Origin: Pseudoalteromonas spongiae UST010723-006
GTDB lineage: Bacteria > Pseudomonadota > Gammaproteobacteria > Enterobacterales > Alteromonadaceae
Assembly (NCBI RefSeq): GCF_000238255.3
Contig: NZ_CP011039.1
Span: 1,413,001-1,477,000, forward strand
Length of the DNA stretch: 64,000 bases
Direction of reading: 5' to 3'
Shown: piece after piece, positions 1 through 7,908 of the stretch
How positions within the stretch are numbered: the stretch's first letter is position 1
How the letters are laid out: every line of letters starts with the position of its first letter
Notes under the pieces: generated by a model
Told to the model about the DNA's origin: nothing
Seen by the model: the letters and a program-made list of their open reading frames with translations, nothing else
Databases searched by the model: none
Program-made: the position numbers and the translations under genes

Positions 1-233
1 ATTTGTGAGTGACAGTTGTAACAACCTTCACGCACGTAGATATCACGACCTTCCATTTCTAACGCTGTTAGCGGACGTAAGCCATCTACAGGTTTTGTCG
101 TATCTTCTTGGAACATTAGTGGTGTAATTTCCACAAGTGCACCAAAGCTGATTGCGAAAACCGTTAGGATAGCCATTAGGCCAACGTTCTTTTCAACAAT
201 CTCGTGTTTGTTTTGTGAATTATTCTGGCTCAT
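1..233 (-). CDS. ccoO: cbb3-type cytochrome c oxidase subunit II, 5' part only
   Basis: This is the membrane-bound monohaem cytochrome c subunit that passes electrons to CcoN in the cbb3 terminal oxidase. Only the first 77 codons lie in the window; the gene runs off the left edge. The translation starts MSQNNSQNKHEIVEKN, has one N-terminal membrane helix (about residues 18-36), and near the edge shows CYNCH, the CXXCH haem c attachment site. The ATG at 233-231 is preceded by TAAGGAG, a strong ribosome binding site whose TAA is also the ccoN stop codon, so the two genes are closely linked. ORF content and the order N then O fit the ccoNOQP operon. Identity is secure. Confidence 0.93.
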   Translation of the reverse strand, partial: MSQNNSQNKHEIVEKNVGLMAILTVFAISFGALVEITPLMFQEDTTKPVDGLRPLTALEMEGRDIYVREGCYNCHSQ

Positions 234-243
234 ACATTACTCC

Positions 244-1674
244 TTAAGCAGGCTGAGCTTCAGCTTGCAATGCACCTTTTTCAGCTGCAACAGTTTTAAC
301 AACGTTGTATAACATAATTAGCATACCAACAACGATGAATACACCGCCTACAAAGCGCATGAAGTAGAATGGATACGATGCTTCAAGTGACTGAACAAAG
401 CTATACATTAATGTACCGTCAGAGTTAACTGCACGCCACATTAGACCTTGCATTACACCTGAAATCCACATTGCAACGATGTACAGTACAACACCTACTG
501 TGTGTAACCAGAAGTGTGTGTTGATAAGCTTAGTACTGTACATGCGAGCTTGACCAAATAGGTTAGGGATTAAGTGATAAACCGCACCGATTGATACCAT
601 TGCAACCCAACCTAATGCACCTGAGTGTACGTGACCAACAGTCCAGTCAGTGTAGTGAGATAGTGCATTTACAGATTTAATTGCCATCATTGGGCCTTCG
701 AATGTTGACATACCGTAGAAAGATAGTGAAACAACTAAGAAACGAAGAATTGGATCGTGGCGAAGTTTATGCCATGCGCCAGATAGCGTCATGATACCGT
801 TAATCATACCACCCCATGATGGTACAAATAGAATTACTGACATAACCATACCTAAAGACTGAGTCCAGTCAGGTAGAGCAGTGTAGTGTAGGTGGTGAGG
901 ACCTGCCCAAATATAAAGCGAAATTAGTGCCCAGAAGTGAACTACCGATAAACGGTAAGAGTAAACTGGACGGCCAGCTTGCTTAGGAACGAAGTAGTAC
1001 ATCATACCTAGGAAACCAGCTGTCAGTAGGAAACCTACTGCGTTGTGACCGTACCACCATTGCACCATGGCATCTACTGCGCCCGCGTAGATTGAGTACG
1101 ACTTAGTTAGGGAAACTGGAATTGCCATGCTGTTTACAATGTGTAAAACAGCAACAGTGATAATGAAACCACCATAGAACCAGTTAGCAACATAAATATG
1201 CGACACTTTACGCTTGATTAAGGTACCAAAGAATACAACCGCATAAGCAACCCAAACAACCGTAATTAGGATGTCGATTGGCCACTCTAGCTCAGCGTAC
1301 TCTTTACCACTTGTGAAACCAAGAGGCAGTGTAATTGCTGCTAATACAATAACAAGTTGCCAACCCCAAAAGGTAAATGCTGCAAGCTTGTCTGAGAATA
1401 AACGCGTTTGACAGGTACGTTGTACAACGTAGTAAGACGTTGCAAATAGTGCACTTGTACCAAATGCGAAAATAACTGCGTTCGTATGTAACGGACGAAG
1501 TCGAGAGTAAGTTAACCATGGAATGTCAAAGTTTAACGCAGGCCATACTAGCTGAGCTGCGATGAAAACCCCGGCACCCATGCCAACAATGCCCCAAATC
1601 ACCGTCATAATGGCGAATTGGCGTACAACTTTATAGTTGTATTCTGTTTGTGATGCTACTGTTGTTTGGCTCAT
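244..1674 (-). CDS. ccoN: cbb3-type cytochrome c oxidase subunit I
   Basis: CcoN is the catalytic subunit of the high-affinity cbb3 oxidase, an inner-membrane haem-copper proton pump that reduces oxygen to water. At 476 residues it has the usual CcoN length, with about 12 hydrophobic helices. Visible metal-ligand motifs are RPLHTN (low-spin haem ligand region), WWYGHN (CuB histidine), GPHHLHY (CuB histidine pair) and GHVHSG (haem ligands on the tenth helix). It is first in the operon; ccoO follows after 10 bases. The upstream gap to 2009 is shared with a divergent lipoprotein gene and carries a weak FNR-like site. Regulation by FNR/Anr is typical of the family but is only inferred here. Confidence 0.97.
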   Translation of the reverse strand: MSQTTVASQTEYNYKVVRQFAIMTVIWGIVGMGAGVFIAAQLVWPALNFDIPWLTYSRLRPLHTNAVIFAFGTSALFATSYYVVQRTCQTRLFSDKLAAFTFWGWQLVIVLAAITLPLGFTSGKEYAELEWPIDILITVVWVAYAVVFFGTLIKRKVSHIYVANWFYGGFIITVAVLHIVNSMAIPVSLTKSYSIYAGAVDAMVQWWYGHNAVGFLLTAGFLGMMYYFVPKQAGRPVYSYRLSVVHFWALISLYIWAGPHHLHYTALPDWTQSLGMVMSVILFVPSWGGMINGIMTLSGAWHKLRHDPILRFLVVSLSFYGMSTFEGPMMAIKSVNALSHYTDWTVGHVHSGALGWVAMVSIGAVYHLIPNLFGQARMYSTKLINTHFWLHTVGVVLYIVAMWISGVMQGLMWRAVNSDGTLMYSFVQSLEASYPFYFMRFVGGVFIVVGMLIMLYNVVKTVAAEKGALQAEAQPA

Positions 1675-1907
1675 TTTCCGGTTTCCGCTGCAATAAATTG
1701 CAATAAGAAATGAATTTCCCAGTTCTAATTAAAGAAATGGGGCCTCTAAAATATTTACCAAATTCGTTACCTTACTAACTCGAACTTTTTTGTACGACTA
1801 AAGTCAAAGATTAAGCTGGCAAGAAAACAAACCCAGTAAAACTCTTTTTTTGCATGAGAAATAATAAAATTTTTGCTTTTAAAAAGATAGCGCATTTGCC
1901 CAAAATT

Positions 1908-1921
1908 ATGACTTCAATCAA
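1908..1921. promoter_or_regulatory. possible degenerate FNR-type box
   Basis: The sequence ATGACTTCAATCAA matches the FNR/Anr consensus TTGAT-N4-ATCAA fully in the right half and in three of five positions in the left half. It lies 234 bases upstream of ccoN, and its centre is about 61 bases upstream of the start point predicted for the divergent lipoprotein gene. Known cbb3 operons are often FNR-controlled. The match is weak and could be chance in AT-rich DNA. Confidence 0.25.
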
Positions 1922-1940
1922 ATATTCTCGGTGAGGGTGA

Positions 1941-1972
1941 TTTATTTTTGTGCAAATTTAGTCTAAATTCGC
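1941..1972 (+). promoter_or_regulatory. candidate promoter with palindrome over the -10 box
   Basis: TTTATT (1941-1946) and TAAATT (1964-1969) are spaced 17 bases and would start transcription near 1976, ahead of the lipoprotein gene at 2010. The -10 region lies inside the palindrome AATTTAG-T-CTAAATT (1955-1969), flanked by GC on both sides (1952-1953 and 1971-1972). A repressor site over the -10 is a reasonable reading; the protein that would bind it is unknown. Confidence 0.35.
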
Positions 1973-2009
1973 GGCCATCTTACAAACGCCCGTTATTGAA
2001 GAGAAATTA

Positions 2010-2405
2010 ATGCGCATTTTAACCATCATTTTTACAGCACTAATTTTAACAAGCTGTGGTGAGTTTAGTCGTTCACAAAAAGCACCGAGTAAAGAGCAAC
2101 ACATAAACTCTTCTGAGCTCAAAATTAATGAACAAACCGTCAAACCAGAAACCGAGTTTGAGATTGTTTTTACCCCGCGTAATAAAATTGACATCATCGA
2201 CGCGCATATTGAAGGGGTAAATATGTATATGGGAAAAATCCCATTATTTTTTTCGCAAAAAGATGACTCAACTTATCACGCCATGGGCATGGTTGGGGTA
2301 TGTAGCAAGCGCGAAATGGTGTGGCAAATTCAGCTACGTTACCGTGATGTTTCAAGCCAGCGTGAAAAAACAGCAACTCTCAACTTTGTCGTAACAAATG
2401 CTTAA
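2010..2405 (+). CDS. small predicted lipoprotein, unknown function
   Basis: A 131-residue protein with a lipoprotein signal: MRILTIIFTALILTSC, with LTSC as lipobox, so cysteine 16 is the probable lipidated residue. The mature part has a low-complexity linker and then a beta-rich region that includes GVNMYMGKIPLFF, GMVGVCSKREMVWQIQLRYRD and a final strand TATLNFVV. This pattern suggests an immunoglobulin-like fold. A single conserved-looking cysteine sits in the GVCSK segment. It is divergent to ccoN. I cannot name the family; similar small proteins are often annotated near cytochrome oxidase genes, so a role in oxidase assembly or copper handling is possible but unproven. Confidence 0.75.
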   Translation: MRILTIIFTALILTSCGEFSRSQKAPSKEQHINSSELKINEQTVKPETEFEIVFTPRNKIDIIDAHIEGVNMYMGKIPLFFSQKDDSTYHAMGMVGVCSKREMVWQIQLRYRDVSSQREKTATLNFVVTNA

Positions 2406-2550
2406 CTGAGCGTCTACAGATGTAGCTTGGTTACAATTGATTACATCTGGTAACGCACGAAAACGAGTATCAATAAAAGCACGTTATTAGTGTGTAACAT
2501 GCTGATAAATAAGCGGTACAGATGTTATTTCTGTTAATCTAATAGTAACA

Positions 2551-2577
2551 AACGGCGCATCCTAAGCGCCGTTTTTT
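2551..2577 (+). terminator. Rho-independent terminator
   Basis: AACGGCGC and GCGCCGTT form an 8-bp stem with a short loop, followed by six T. It ends transcription coming from the lipoprotein gene or from a transcript that starts in the gap, and isolates the TonB receptor gene. Confidence 0.85.
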
Positions 2578-2749
2578 ATGCTTGAACAAAAGCTGAACTC
2601 GCATTCAGTTTTCATTCATTTTCACAAGCCTAGTTTGCTGCATCCGTTTTCAGATTTCTCCCTGGTTTTATATCCGAAGCCATGTTTCTAGCGTCAATTT
2701 AGGAACAACAATCTGTATCTGAAAGTGGGTAATGCAACAAGTTATTCAC

Positions 2750-2772
2750 TTAGTTGAAGTGCTTTCAACTAA
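2750..2772. promoter_or_regulatory. 9-bp inverted repeat ahead of TonB receptor gene
   Basis: TTAGTTGAA and TTCAACTAA are perfect inverted arms separated by five bases (GTGCT). The site ends 28 bases before the start codon of the receptor. It could be an operator or a leader-RNA hairpin; there is no T-run after it, so it is not a terminator. It does not resemble a Fur box. Confidence 0.5.
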
Positions 2773-2800
2773 AGGGTTAGACAACTAATAAAGGTTTATT

Positions 2801-5395
2801 ATGAATAAAACTAAATTGGGCTTAGCGATTGCCGCAGCAGTTCCACTATTCTCTGCTCATAATGCTGTAGCAGCTGAAGAAACGTCAGCAAGTGCTGTAG
2901 AACGTATCGAAGTAACAGGTTCACGTATCAAACGTACTGATATGGAAACAGCAAGCCCGGTAACAGTGATTGGTGCTGATGAAATTCGTGCCTCTGGCGC
3001 AGCGTCAATTGATGCCGTTTTACAAAAAATGACTGCTGCAAGCGGTGCAATGACTAACCCAGCAGTAAACAATGGTTCTGGTGGTAATGCGCGTGTTGAT
3101 TTACGCGGTTTAGGTGCACAACGTACATTAGTACTTGTTAATGGTCGTCGTATGATCAACTCAGGTACAGGTGCTGCATCAACCGTTGATTTAAACACAA
3201 TCCCAGTGTCAATGATCAAACAGGTTGAAGTACTAAAAGATGGTGCTTCAGCAGTATACGGTACTGACGCAGTAGCGGGTGTTGTAAACATTATCTTAAA
3301 AGATGATTTCGAAGGTCTAGATATGAACCTTAACGGCGCGATTAGCGGTGAGGGCGATGCAGACGAAACATCATTTGATATCACAATGGGTTCAAGCTTT
3401 GACCGCGGTAACGTGGTAATTGGCTTACAATACACAGACCGTGGCGATGCGTCTCAAGCGGACCGCGATTTCTCTGATTGTCCAATCGAAGAAGATTTCG
3501 ACAATGGTAGCTTCTACTGTGGTGGTTCTCCTTACTCACCGTTCGGTCGCGTATGGGGTGACACTGCTGATCTTCAAGGTAACGCAGACGGCAGCTGGCA
3601 TGACTATGTAACTGAAAACGATGCGTATAACTTCTCACAGGCGAGCTATTTATATACGCCAATGCGTCGTTTAAACCTAACGGGTGTTGGTAACTTTGAC
3701 CTAACTGACGATACACGTTTAGTAACTGAATTCACTTACTCAAAGCGTTGGTCAGATCAGCAAATGGCACCACAGCCAGTATGGTTTGATTTTAAATACG
3801 ATGCTGACGCAATGGGTGATTCACTATTATCTCACGGTGTAGTTGATGGTGAGGAGATCTCTTACGGCCGTCGTATGACTGACGTTGGTCCTCGTGGTTA
3901 CGAGCAAGTTGTTGATACAGTTCGCGCAGTAATTGGCTTAAACGGTGAATTCGATAACGGTTGGGGCTGGGATACGTCAGTTGTATTCGGTCGTAACGAC
4001 TCAGTTGACCGCGCTACAAACTTACTAAACATGGGCTCAATTCAAGACGCTATCAGCAAGCAAGAATTCAACCCATTAGATCAAGGCGACTGGTCAAAAG
4101 AGAACTTAAAGCCTTACAACTACACTGAAAACAACTCAGGTGGTAGCCAGTTATTAGTTCTTTCAGCTGGTTTAAACGGCGAAGTAATGGAATTACCAGC
4201 AGGTTACGTAGGTTTTGCTGCAGGTATCGAGCACCGTGAAGAAAAAGCATGGTATGTGCCAGATTCACTTACATCACAAGGTTTAGCTAACGACCCTCGC
4301 GTTGATCCTACAGGCGGCCGTTTTGACGTAAATGAAGCTTACGTTGAATTAGCAGTACCACTTCTAGCTGACGCACCGTTTGCAGAAATGGTTGATTTAA
4401 GTGCAGCAGTACGTGCATTCGATTACAGCACATTCGGTTCTGACGAAACGTGGAAACTAGGTTTAACATGGCGTGTAAATGATGAGTTTATGGCTCGTGC
4501 AGTACGCTCAACCGCTTTCCGTGCACCAACAGTTAACGAACTATATGCAGGTCAAGGTCCGTCATTTGAGCAAATTGATTTACCATATGCTCAAAAGCAA
4601 GCTGAAGTAACGGTTGGTGGTAACGAAAACCTAACACCAGAACAAGCTGACACACTAACAGCTGGTTTTGTATATGCACCATCTTGGTTAGACGGTTTCT
4701 CAATGACGGTTGATTACTTTGATATCGAAATTGAAAACGCAATCGCACGTGAAAACGAGCAATACATTGTTGAAACATGTCTTGATGCGACAGGTCAAAA
4801 CGTTAATAACGATTTAGCACTATGTCAGTTCGCATCTGTTAAATATAACGACAAAACACGTCGTGTAACGTTTAACAACCAACTTAAAAACATTGGTACT
4901 GAGCACACTAAAGGTTACGATGTAAACTTCAAGTATACATTCGACGCACTTGGTTTAGCTTGGCGTACTGGTCTAGATGTAACAATTCTAGACGAATACA
5001 CAGTTGAATCGGCAGGCGCAGGCAGCGTAGATTACGCAGGCCTAATCACTTCGGGTCTAGGTAGCTACGCAGAGCTAAAAACTAACTTAAACCTTAAAGT
5101 GTCTGGCGACAACTGGGATGCACAGTACGAAGCGCGTATGATCGATGGTGTTGATGACTACTCATGTCAAAAAGCAGACGCAAAATGTTTAGTACCAAGT
5201 GTTGGTACTGTGGTTTACCACGACATCAGCGGTTTTTACATGCTTAATGACACTGTGTCATTACAAGCTGGCGTAAACAACTTATTTGATAAGCAAGCGC
5301 CTTACTACACAGGTAACAACGATTCAAACACTGACCCGTACACGTACGATGTACTTGGTCGTCGTTTCTTCGCTGGTGTAAACGTTAAGTTCTAA
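2801..5395 (+). CDS. TonB-dependent outer-membrane receptor
   Basis: An 864-residue outer-membrane active transporter energised by TonB-ExbBD. Residues 1-24 are a signal peptide ending AVAA. A TonB-box-like segment (ERIEVTGSRIKR) follows, then a plug domain (about 50-170) with VDLRGLGAQRTLVLVNGRR and EVLKDGASAVYGTDAVAGVVNI. The rest is a 22-strand barrel type ending in a C-terminal phenylalanine (FFAGVNVKF), the usual BAM signal. Three cysteine pairs lie in likely surface loops (for example around CPIEEDFDNGSFYC and SCQKADAKC). The substrate is not identifiable: no siderophore or sugar-use genes are adjacent and no Fur box is visible. Similar receptors in Alteromonadales take up peptides, carbohydrates or other nutrients. 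The gene is monocistronic, with a terminator on each side. Confidence 0.95.
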   Translation: MNKTKLGLAIAAAVPLFSAHNAVAAEETSASAVERIEVTGSRIKRTDMETASPVTVIGADEIRASGAASIDAVLQKMTAASGAMTNPAVNNGSGGNARVDLRGLGAQRTLVLVNGRRMINSGTGAASTVDLNTIPVSMIKQVEVLKDGASAVYGTDAVAGVVNIILKDDFEGLDMNLNGAISGEGDADETSFDITMGSSFDRGNVVIGLQYTDRGDASQADRDFSDCPIEEDFDNGSFYCGGSPYSPFGRVWGDTADLQGNADGSWHDYVTENDAYNFSQASYLYTPMRRLNLTGVGNFDLTDDTRLVTEFTYSKRWSDQQMAPQPVWFDFKYDADAMGDSLLSHGVVDGEEISYGRRMTDVGPRGYEQVVDTVRAVIGLNGEFDNGWGWDTSVVFGRNDSVDRATNLLNMGSIQDAISKQEFNPLDQGDWSKENLKPYNYTENNSGGSQLLVLSAGLNGEVMELPAGYVGFAAGIEHREEKAWYVPDSLTSQGLANDPRVDPTGGRFDVNEAYVELAVPLLADAPFAEMVDLSAAVRAFDYSTFGSDETWKLGLTWRVNDEFMARAVRSTAFRAPTVNELYAGQGPSFEQIDLPYAQKQAEVTVGGNENLTPEQADTLTAGFVYAPSWLDGFSMTVDYFDIEIENAIARENEQYIVETCLDATGQNVNNDLALCQFASVKYNDKTRRVTFNNQLKNIGTEHTKGYDVNFKYTFDALGLAWRTGLDVTILDEYTVESAGAGSVDYAGLITSGLGSYAELKTNLNLKVSGDNWDAQYEARMIDGVDDYSCQKADAKCLVPSVGTVVYHDISGFYMLNDTVSLQAGVNNLFDKQAPYYTGNNDSNTDPYTYDVLGRRFFAGVNVKF

Positions 5396-5417
5396 TTTAA
5401 GAATAATTAGCGATAAA

Positions 5418-5446
5418 GCCGCAGGTTAATAACCTGCGGCTTTTTT
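5418..5446 (+). terminator. Rho-independent terminator of TonB receptor
   Basis: GCCGCAGGTT and AACCTGCGGC form a perfect 10-bp stem with a three-base loop, followed by six T, 22 bases after the receptor stop codon. Confidence 0.93.
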
Positions 5447-5634
5447 ATTCACAAAACGATCATTGTGATGTCATTCAAATGTAATATTTGACATTAATTA
5501 TCGAATAAAATGCGTTGTAAACTACTTCAAGAATGCATTTCTCGTCTATTTAATTTACCTGTCACTAAACTGCAAACTAATTGTCATTAAACCCACCTAA
5601 GCTCTCGGCAAATCCACAATTGAGTTGAAAGCAC

Positions 5635-6744
5635 ATGGGAATCATCAGGAATAGAAGTTTAATTAGTCGTAATAAGCAGCAAGATAATCGCGTTTATGTA
5701 CCGGCTGATTCAAGGGATAATCAGTATGTGATCGCGGAGATCGCGGTAAATGACGCGCTTGTTGCACAATTATCTGACAAAACACTTAACCCATCGCCAA
5801 AAGAATTACTTTCGTTATTGCTTAACAAGGTAAGACGTATTGTCGCAAACCATGAGATAGATTTTGTTGCCTTGATTGCGTCAAACAAGTTTATCCGAGT
5901 ACGTTATGGTGTTGATAATGAAATTAACACCACTAATGAGCAGCACATCGTTTACTACAACCCAGAAAAAAGTAAAGGCGTGGTGGGTGTATGTGCAGAC
6001 GATGCAAACGCAATCCACTCTTTTCGCTTAGTGTGTTTCGCTACCGGCGAAAATTTACGTGAAAATGCAGCGTTATTTCATCAAAAAGTTGTGATGTTGG
6101 TAAATGAGATTAAAGCGGCGTTTAGCTTTGTTGATGCAATTAAACTACAAGATCACCAACACATTAGTTTCGGACTTGAAAAGCACTCTTCGGCTACCCA
6201 ATCGAAAGCTCATGGTTTTCGTGTTATTGAAAAACGTTATGAAAGCTCTGGTTTAACCTTGCCGCAAGAGCGCAACAGTAAAGCCTTTATCGTGGTAAAA
6301 GCCAATTTTAGTGAGCTACTGAGTGAAAAAGTGCTGAATCATGAATACGATGTCAGTCAGATACATGGTGAAGTATCACACTTGCTTATTCAACTTGCAC
6401 AAGAAGCTGGCATCAGTCATTTAGCCTATGTTGCATCGAATCGCTACCCGGTTGTTAAGTCAAACTTAGTCTCAGGCAGTGCTAATCAAAACGGTGAGCT
6501 AGTGAGTTTAAATTTTGGCAATACAGAACATGAAGTGATCCAATTAATTGACGACGACTACATCAACAGTAACGCCTATTTAGTATTTTACATGCCTGAA
6601 AACTGTGTAGTGAAAGCAGGGTATGCTGCCTACATTAACAAGGTGATTAAATTGATTGATAAACTTGGCCAAAAGTTGCACCTCGCTGAGCACGACAAAG
6701 CCATGTTACTAAGGTTTTATCAACACTTTAGTTATAAAGCTTGA
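5635..6744 (+). CDS. orphan protein made of two copies of one domain
   Basis: A 369-residue protein that I do not recognise. Its two halves look homologous: about residues 28-165 and 213-348 share the same order of features. These are an N-terminal strand with A/N-rich residues, a helix, then FVALIASNKF versus HLAYVASNRY, a variable loop, a strand with FRLVCFAT versus AYLVFYMP, and a closing helix VVMLVNEIKAAF versus VIKLIDKLGQKL. There is no signal peptide or membrane helix, so it is probably cytoplasmic. The start ATG has only a weak ribosome site. It is followed after 54 bases by the degenerate isocitrate dehydrogenase gene on the same strand; the two may be cotranscribed. No function can be assigned. 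Confidence 0.8.
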   Translation: MGIIRNRSLISRNKQQDNRVYVPADSRDNQYVIAEIAVNDALVAQLSDKTLNPSPKELLSLLLNKVRRIVANHEIDFVALIASNKFIRVRYGVDNEINTTNEQHIVYYNPEKSKGVVGVCADDANAIHSFRLVCFATGENLRENAALFHQKVVMLVNEIKAAFSFVDAIKLQDHQHISFGLEKHSSATQSKAHGFRVIEKRYESSGLTLPQERNSKAFIVVKANFSELLSEKVLNHEYDVSQIHGEVSHLLIQLAQEAGISHLAYVASNRYPVVKSNLVSGSANQNGELVSLNFGNTEHEVIQLIDDDYINSNAYLVFYMPENCVVKAGYAAYINKVIKLIDKLGQKLHLAEHDKAMLLRFYQHFSYKA

Positions 6745-6760
6745 ACCTAAGCTTACATAT

Positions 6761-6805
6761 TTGTCATAGTGTAGGAAAATAAATCAATCAACCACACTAT
6801 GACAA
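6761..6805 (+). promoter_or_regulatory. 12-bp inverted repeat that includes the start codon of the next gene
   Basis: TTGTCATAGTGT (6761-6772) and ACACTATGACAA (6794-6805) are perfect inverted arms with a 21-base loop. The right arm contains the ATG (6799-6801) of the pseudo-isocitrate dehydrogenase gene. In mRNA this hairpin would hide the start codon. No Shine-Dalgarno sequence lies at normal distance; the only AGGA is in the loop, 22 bases away. It could instead be a DNA operator. Confidence 0.55.
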
Positions 6806-7908
6806 TCCAGTCCAATCAAGAATTTTGTGTACCTTATGTTGAAGGTGATGGTGTAGGCCCAGAGTTAATGAGCTATGCCCGTGCCGTCGCTGATCAGGTG
6901 CTTAAAAAGTGCTATGGCGAGCAGCGTAGAATTATTTGGAAAGCTGTACTTTGCGGTGAGAAAGCCGCAGCGCAGTATCAAGGTGATTGGTTTCCTGAAG
7001 AAACATTGAATGTAATTGAACAATACAAATGCGCATTAATAGGGCCTATTACCGCACCGATAGGTTATGGTTTTAAATCCCTTAATGTTGCGCTACGCCA
7101 CGAACTTGGATTGCGCGCGTCGTATACACGATATGTATCACATAATGGTAATTCTCTTTATGTTTTGCGCGATAACAGTGAAGATTTACCGATAAAGCTT
7201 GAGTGGCAAACGGATTCATTTGATGGCAATTTACTTGCGACATTTTTAAAAGAAGAGCTAGGTGTCAATAAGGTGCCACTGGCAGAAAAAAGTGTAATGG
7301 CACTTAAGTATATTTCAGAAAGTGGCGTAGATATGTTGCTATCTTCTGCAACTGAGCTCGCAAAATCGCGCAATATTAAAAACATTACTATAGTGCACCA
7401 TGCCAATAGTTTACCGATTTCTGAGGGCAGTGTTGTGCGTTGGGCGCTCAGTTCAATCAAGCGTTACAGTCAAAACTCAGACGATGATTCATTGCCAAAA
7501 TATGTTGATGATATTGCAATTGATGTGTGCTCTTTGCTGCAGTTTTTCACGCAAAACCGCACAGAGCAGGGCGATACCATTTATATTTCAGCGAACTATT
7601 TAGCGACCATTTTAAATGAATATTTTACGGGTAGTTTAGGGCAAATAAACAAGGTAAGCCAAACTAATTTTGGCAATGACATCTGTATTTTTGAACCAAA
7701 ACACGGACCGTTGCACAGTTTAGTGGGTAGTGATGAGATAACCCCAGTTGCACTGATAAATGCAGTTGTTTCGCTGTTTTATCATTTGGGTTGTTTAGAA
7801 GCGGCTAACTATCTAACAAAGGGTTTATTTGAGGCGGAAAAAAGCTTAAAGGATAACACGATATCCTTTAAGCAATTTCAAGAAACATTAGCCTTAACAT
7901 TAGGCTGA
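6799..7908 (+). CDS. degenerate isocitrate dehydrogenase paralogue, probably non-catalytic
   Basis: A 369-residue member of the homodimeric isocitrate dehydrogenase family, clearly related to E. coli Icd: VPYVEGDGVGPEL near the start, FKSLNVALRHEL, VLRDNSEDL, LKLEW-like KLEWQTDS, FLKEELGV. By my alignment the substrate residues Ser94, Asn96, Arg100 and Arg124 are kept, but the catalytic Tyr160 and Lys230 of E. coli are Pro131 and His201, the metal ligands Asp307 and Asp311 are Asn266 and Thr270, and the NADP-loop HGTAP is HGPLH. It is shorter than E. coli Icd (416 residues). The reading frame is intact, so this is a pseudoenzyme rather than a decayed gene. A true monomeric Icd is encoded at 29990-32218. 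Its role is unknown; sensing or binding isocitrate-like ligands is a guess. Confidence 0.8.
   Translation: MTIQSNQEFCVPYVEGDGVGPELMSYARAVADQVLKKCYGEQRRIIWKAVLCGEKAAAQYQGDWFPEETLNVIEQYKCALIGPITAPIGYGFKSLNVALRHELGLRASYTRYVSHNGNSLYVLRDNSEDLPIKLEWQTDSFDGNLLATFLKEELGVNKVPLAEKSVMALKYISESGVDMLLSSATELAKSRNIKNITIVHHANSLPISEGSVVRWALSSIKRYSQNSDDDSLPKYVDDIAIDVCSLLQFFTQNRTEQGDTIYISANYLATILNEYFTGSLGQINKVSQTNFGNDICIFEPKHGPLHSLVGSDEITPVALINAVVSLFYHLGCLEAANYLTKGLFEAEKSLKDNTISFKQFQETLALTLG

Larger units (their letters stand above)
2406..2800 (+). other. 395-base intergenic region with two inverted repeats and a terminator
   Basis: No convincing gene is present. From left to right it holds an inverted repeat with 8-base arms CAGATGTA/TACATCTG (2417-2424 and 2442-2449), a strong terminator at 2551-2577, an unstructured stretch, and a palindrome just before the TonB receptor gene (2750-2772). 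The 145 bases between the lipoprotein stop and the terminator are a long 3' region that could carry a small RNA. No tRNA cloverleaf is visible. Confidence 0.5.

Noticed and set aside
2406..2550. tRNA gene in the gap after the lipoprotein gene
   Set aside because: No cloverleaf with conserved T-loop or acceptor stem can be drawn.
2857..3435. 192-codon open frame antisense to the TonB receptor
   Set aside because: It mirrors codon use of the receptor's plug domain and has no start signal.
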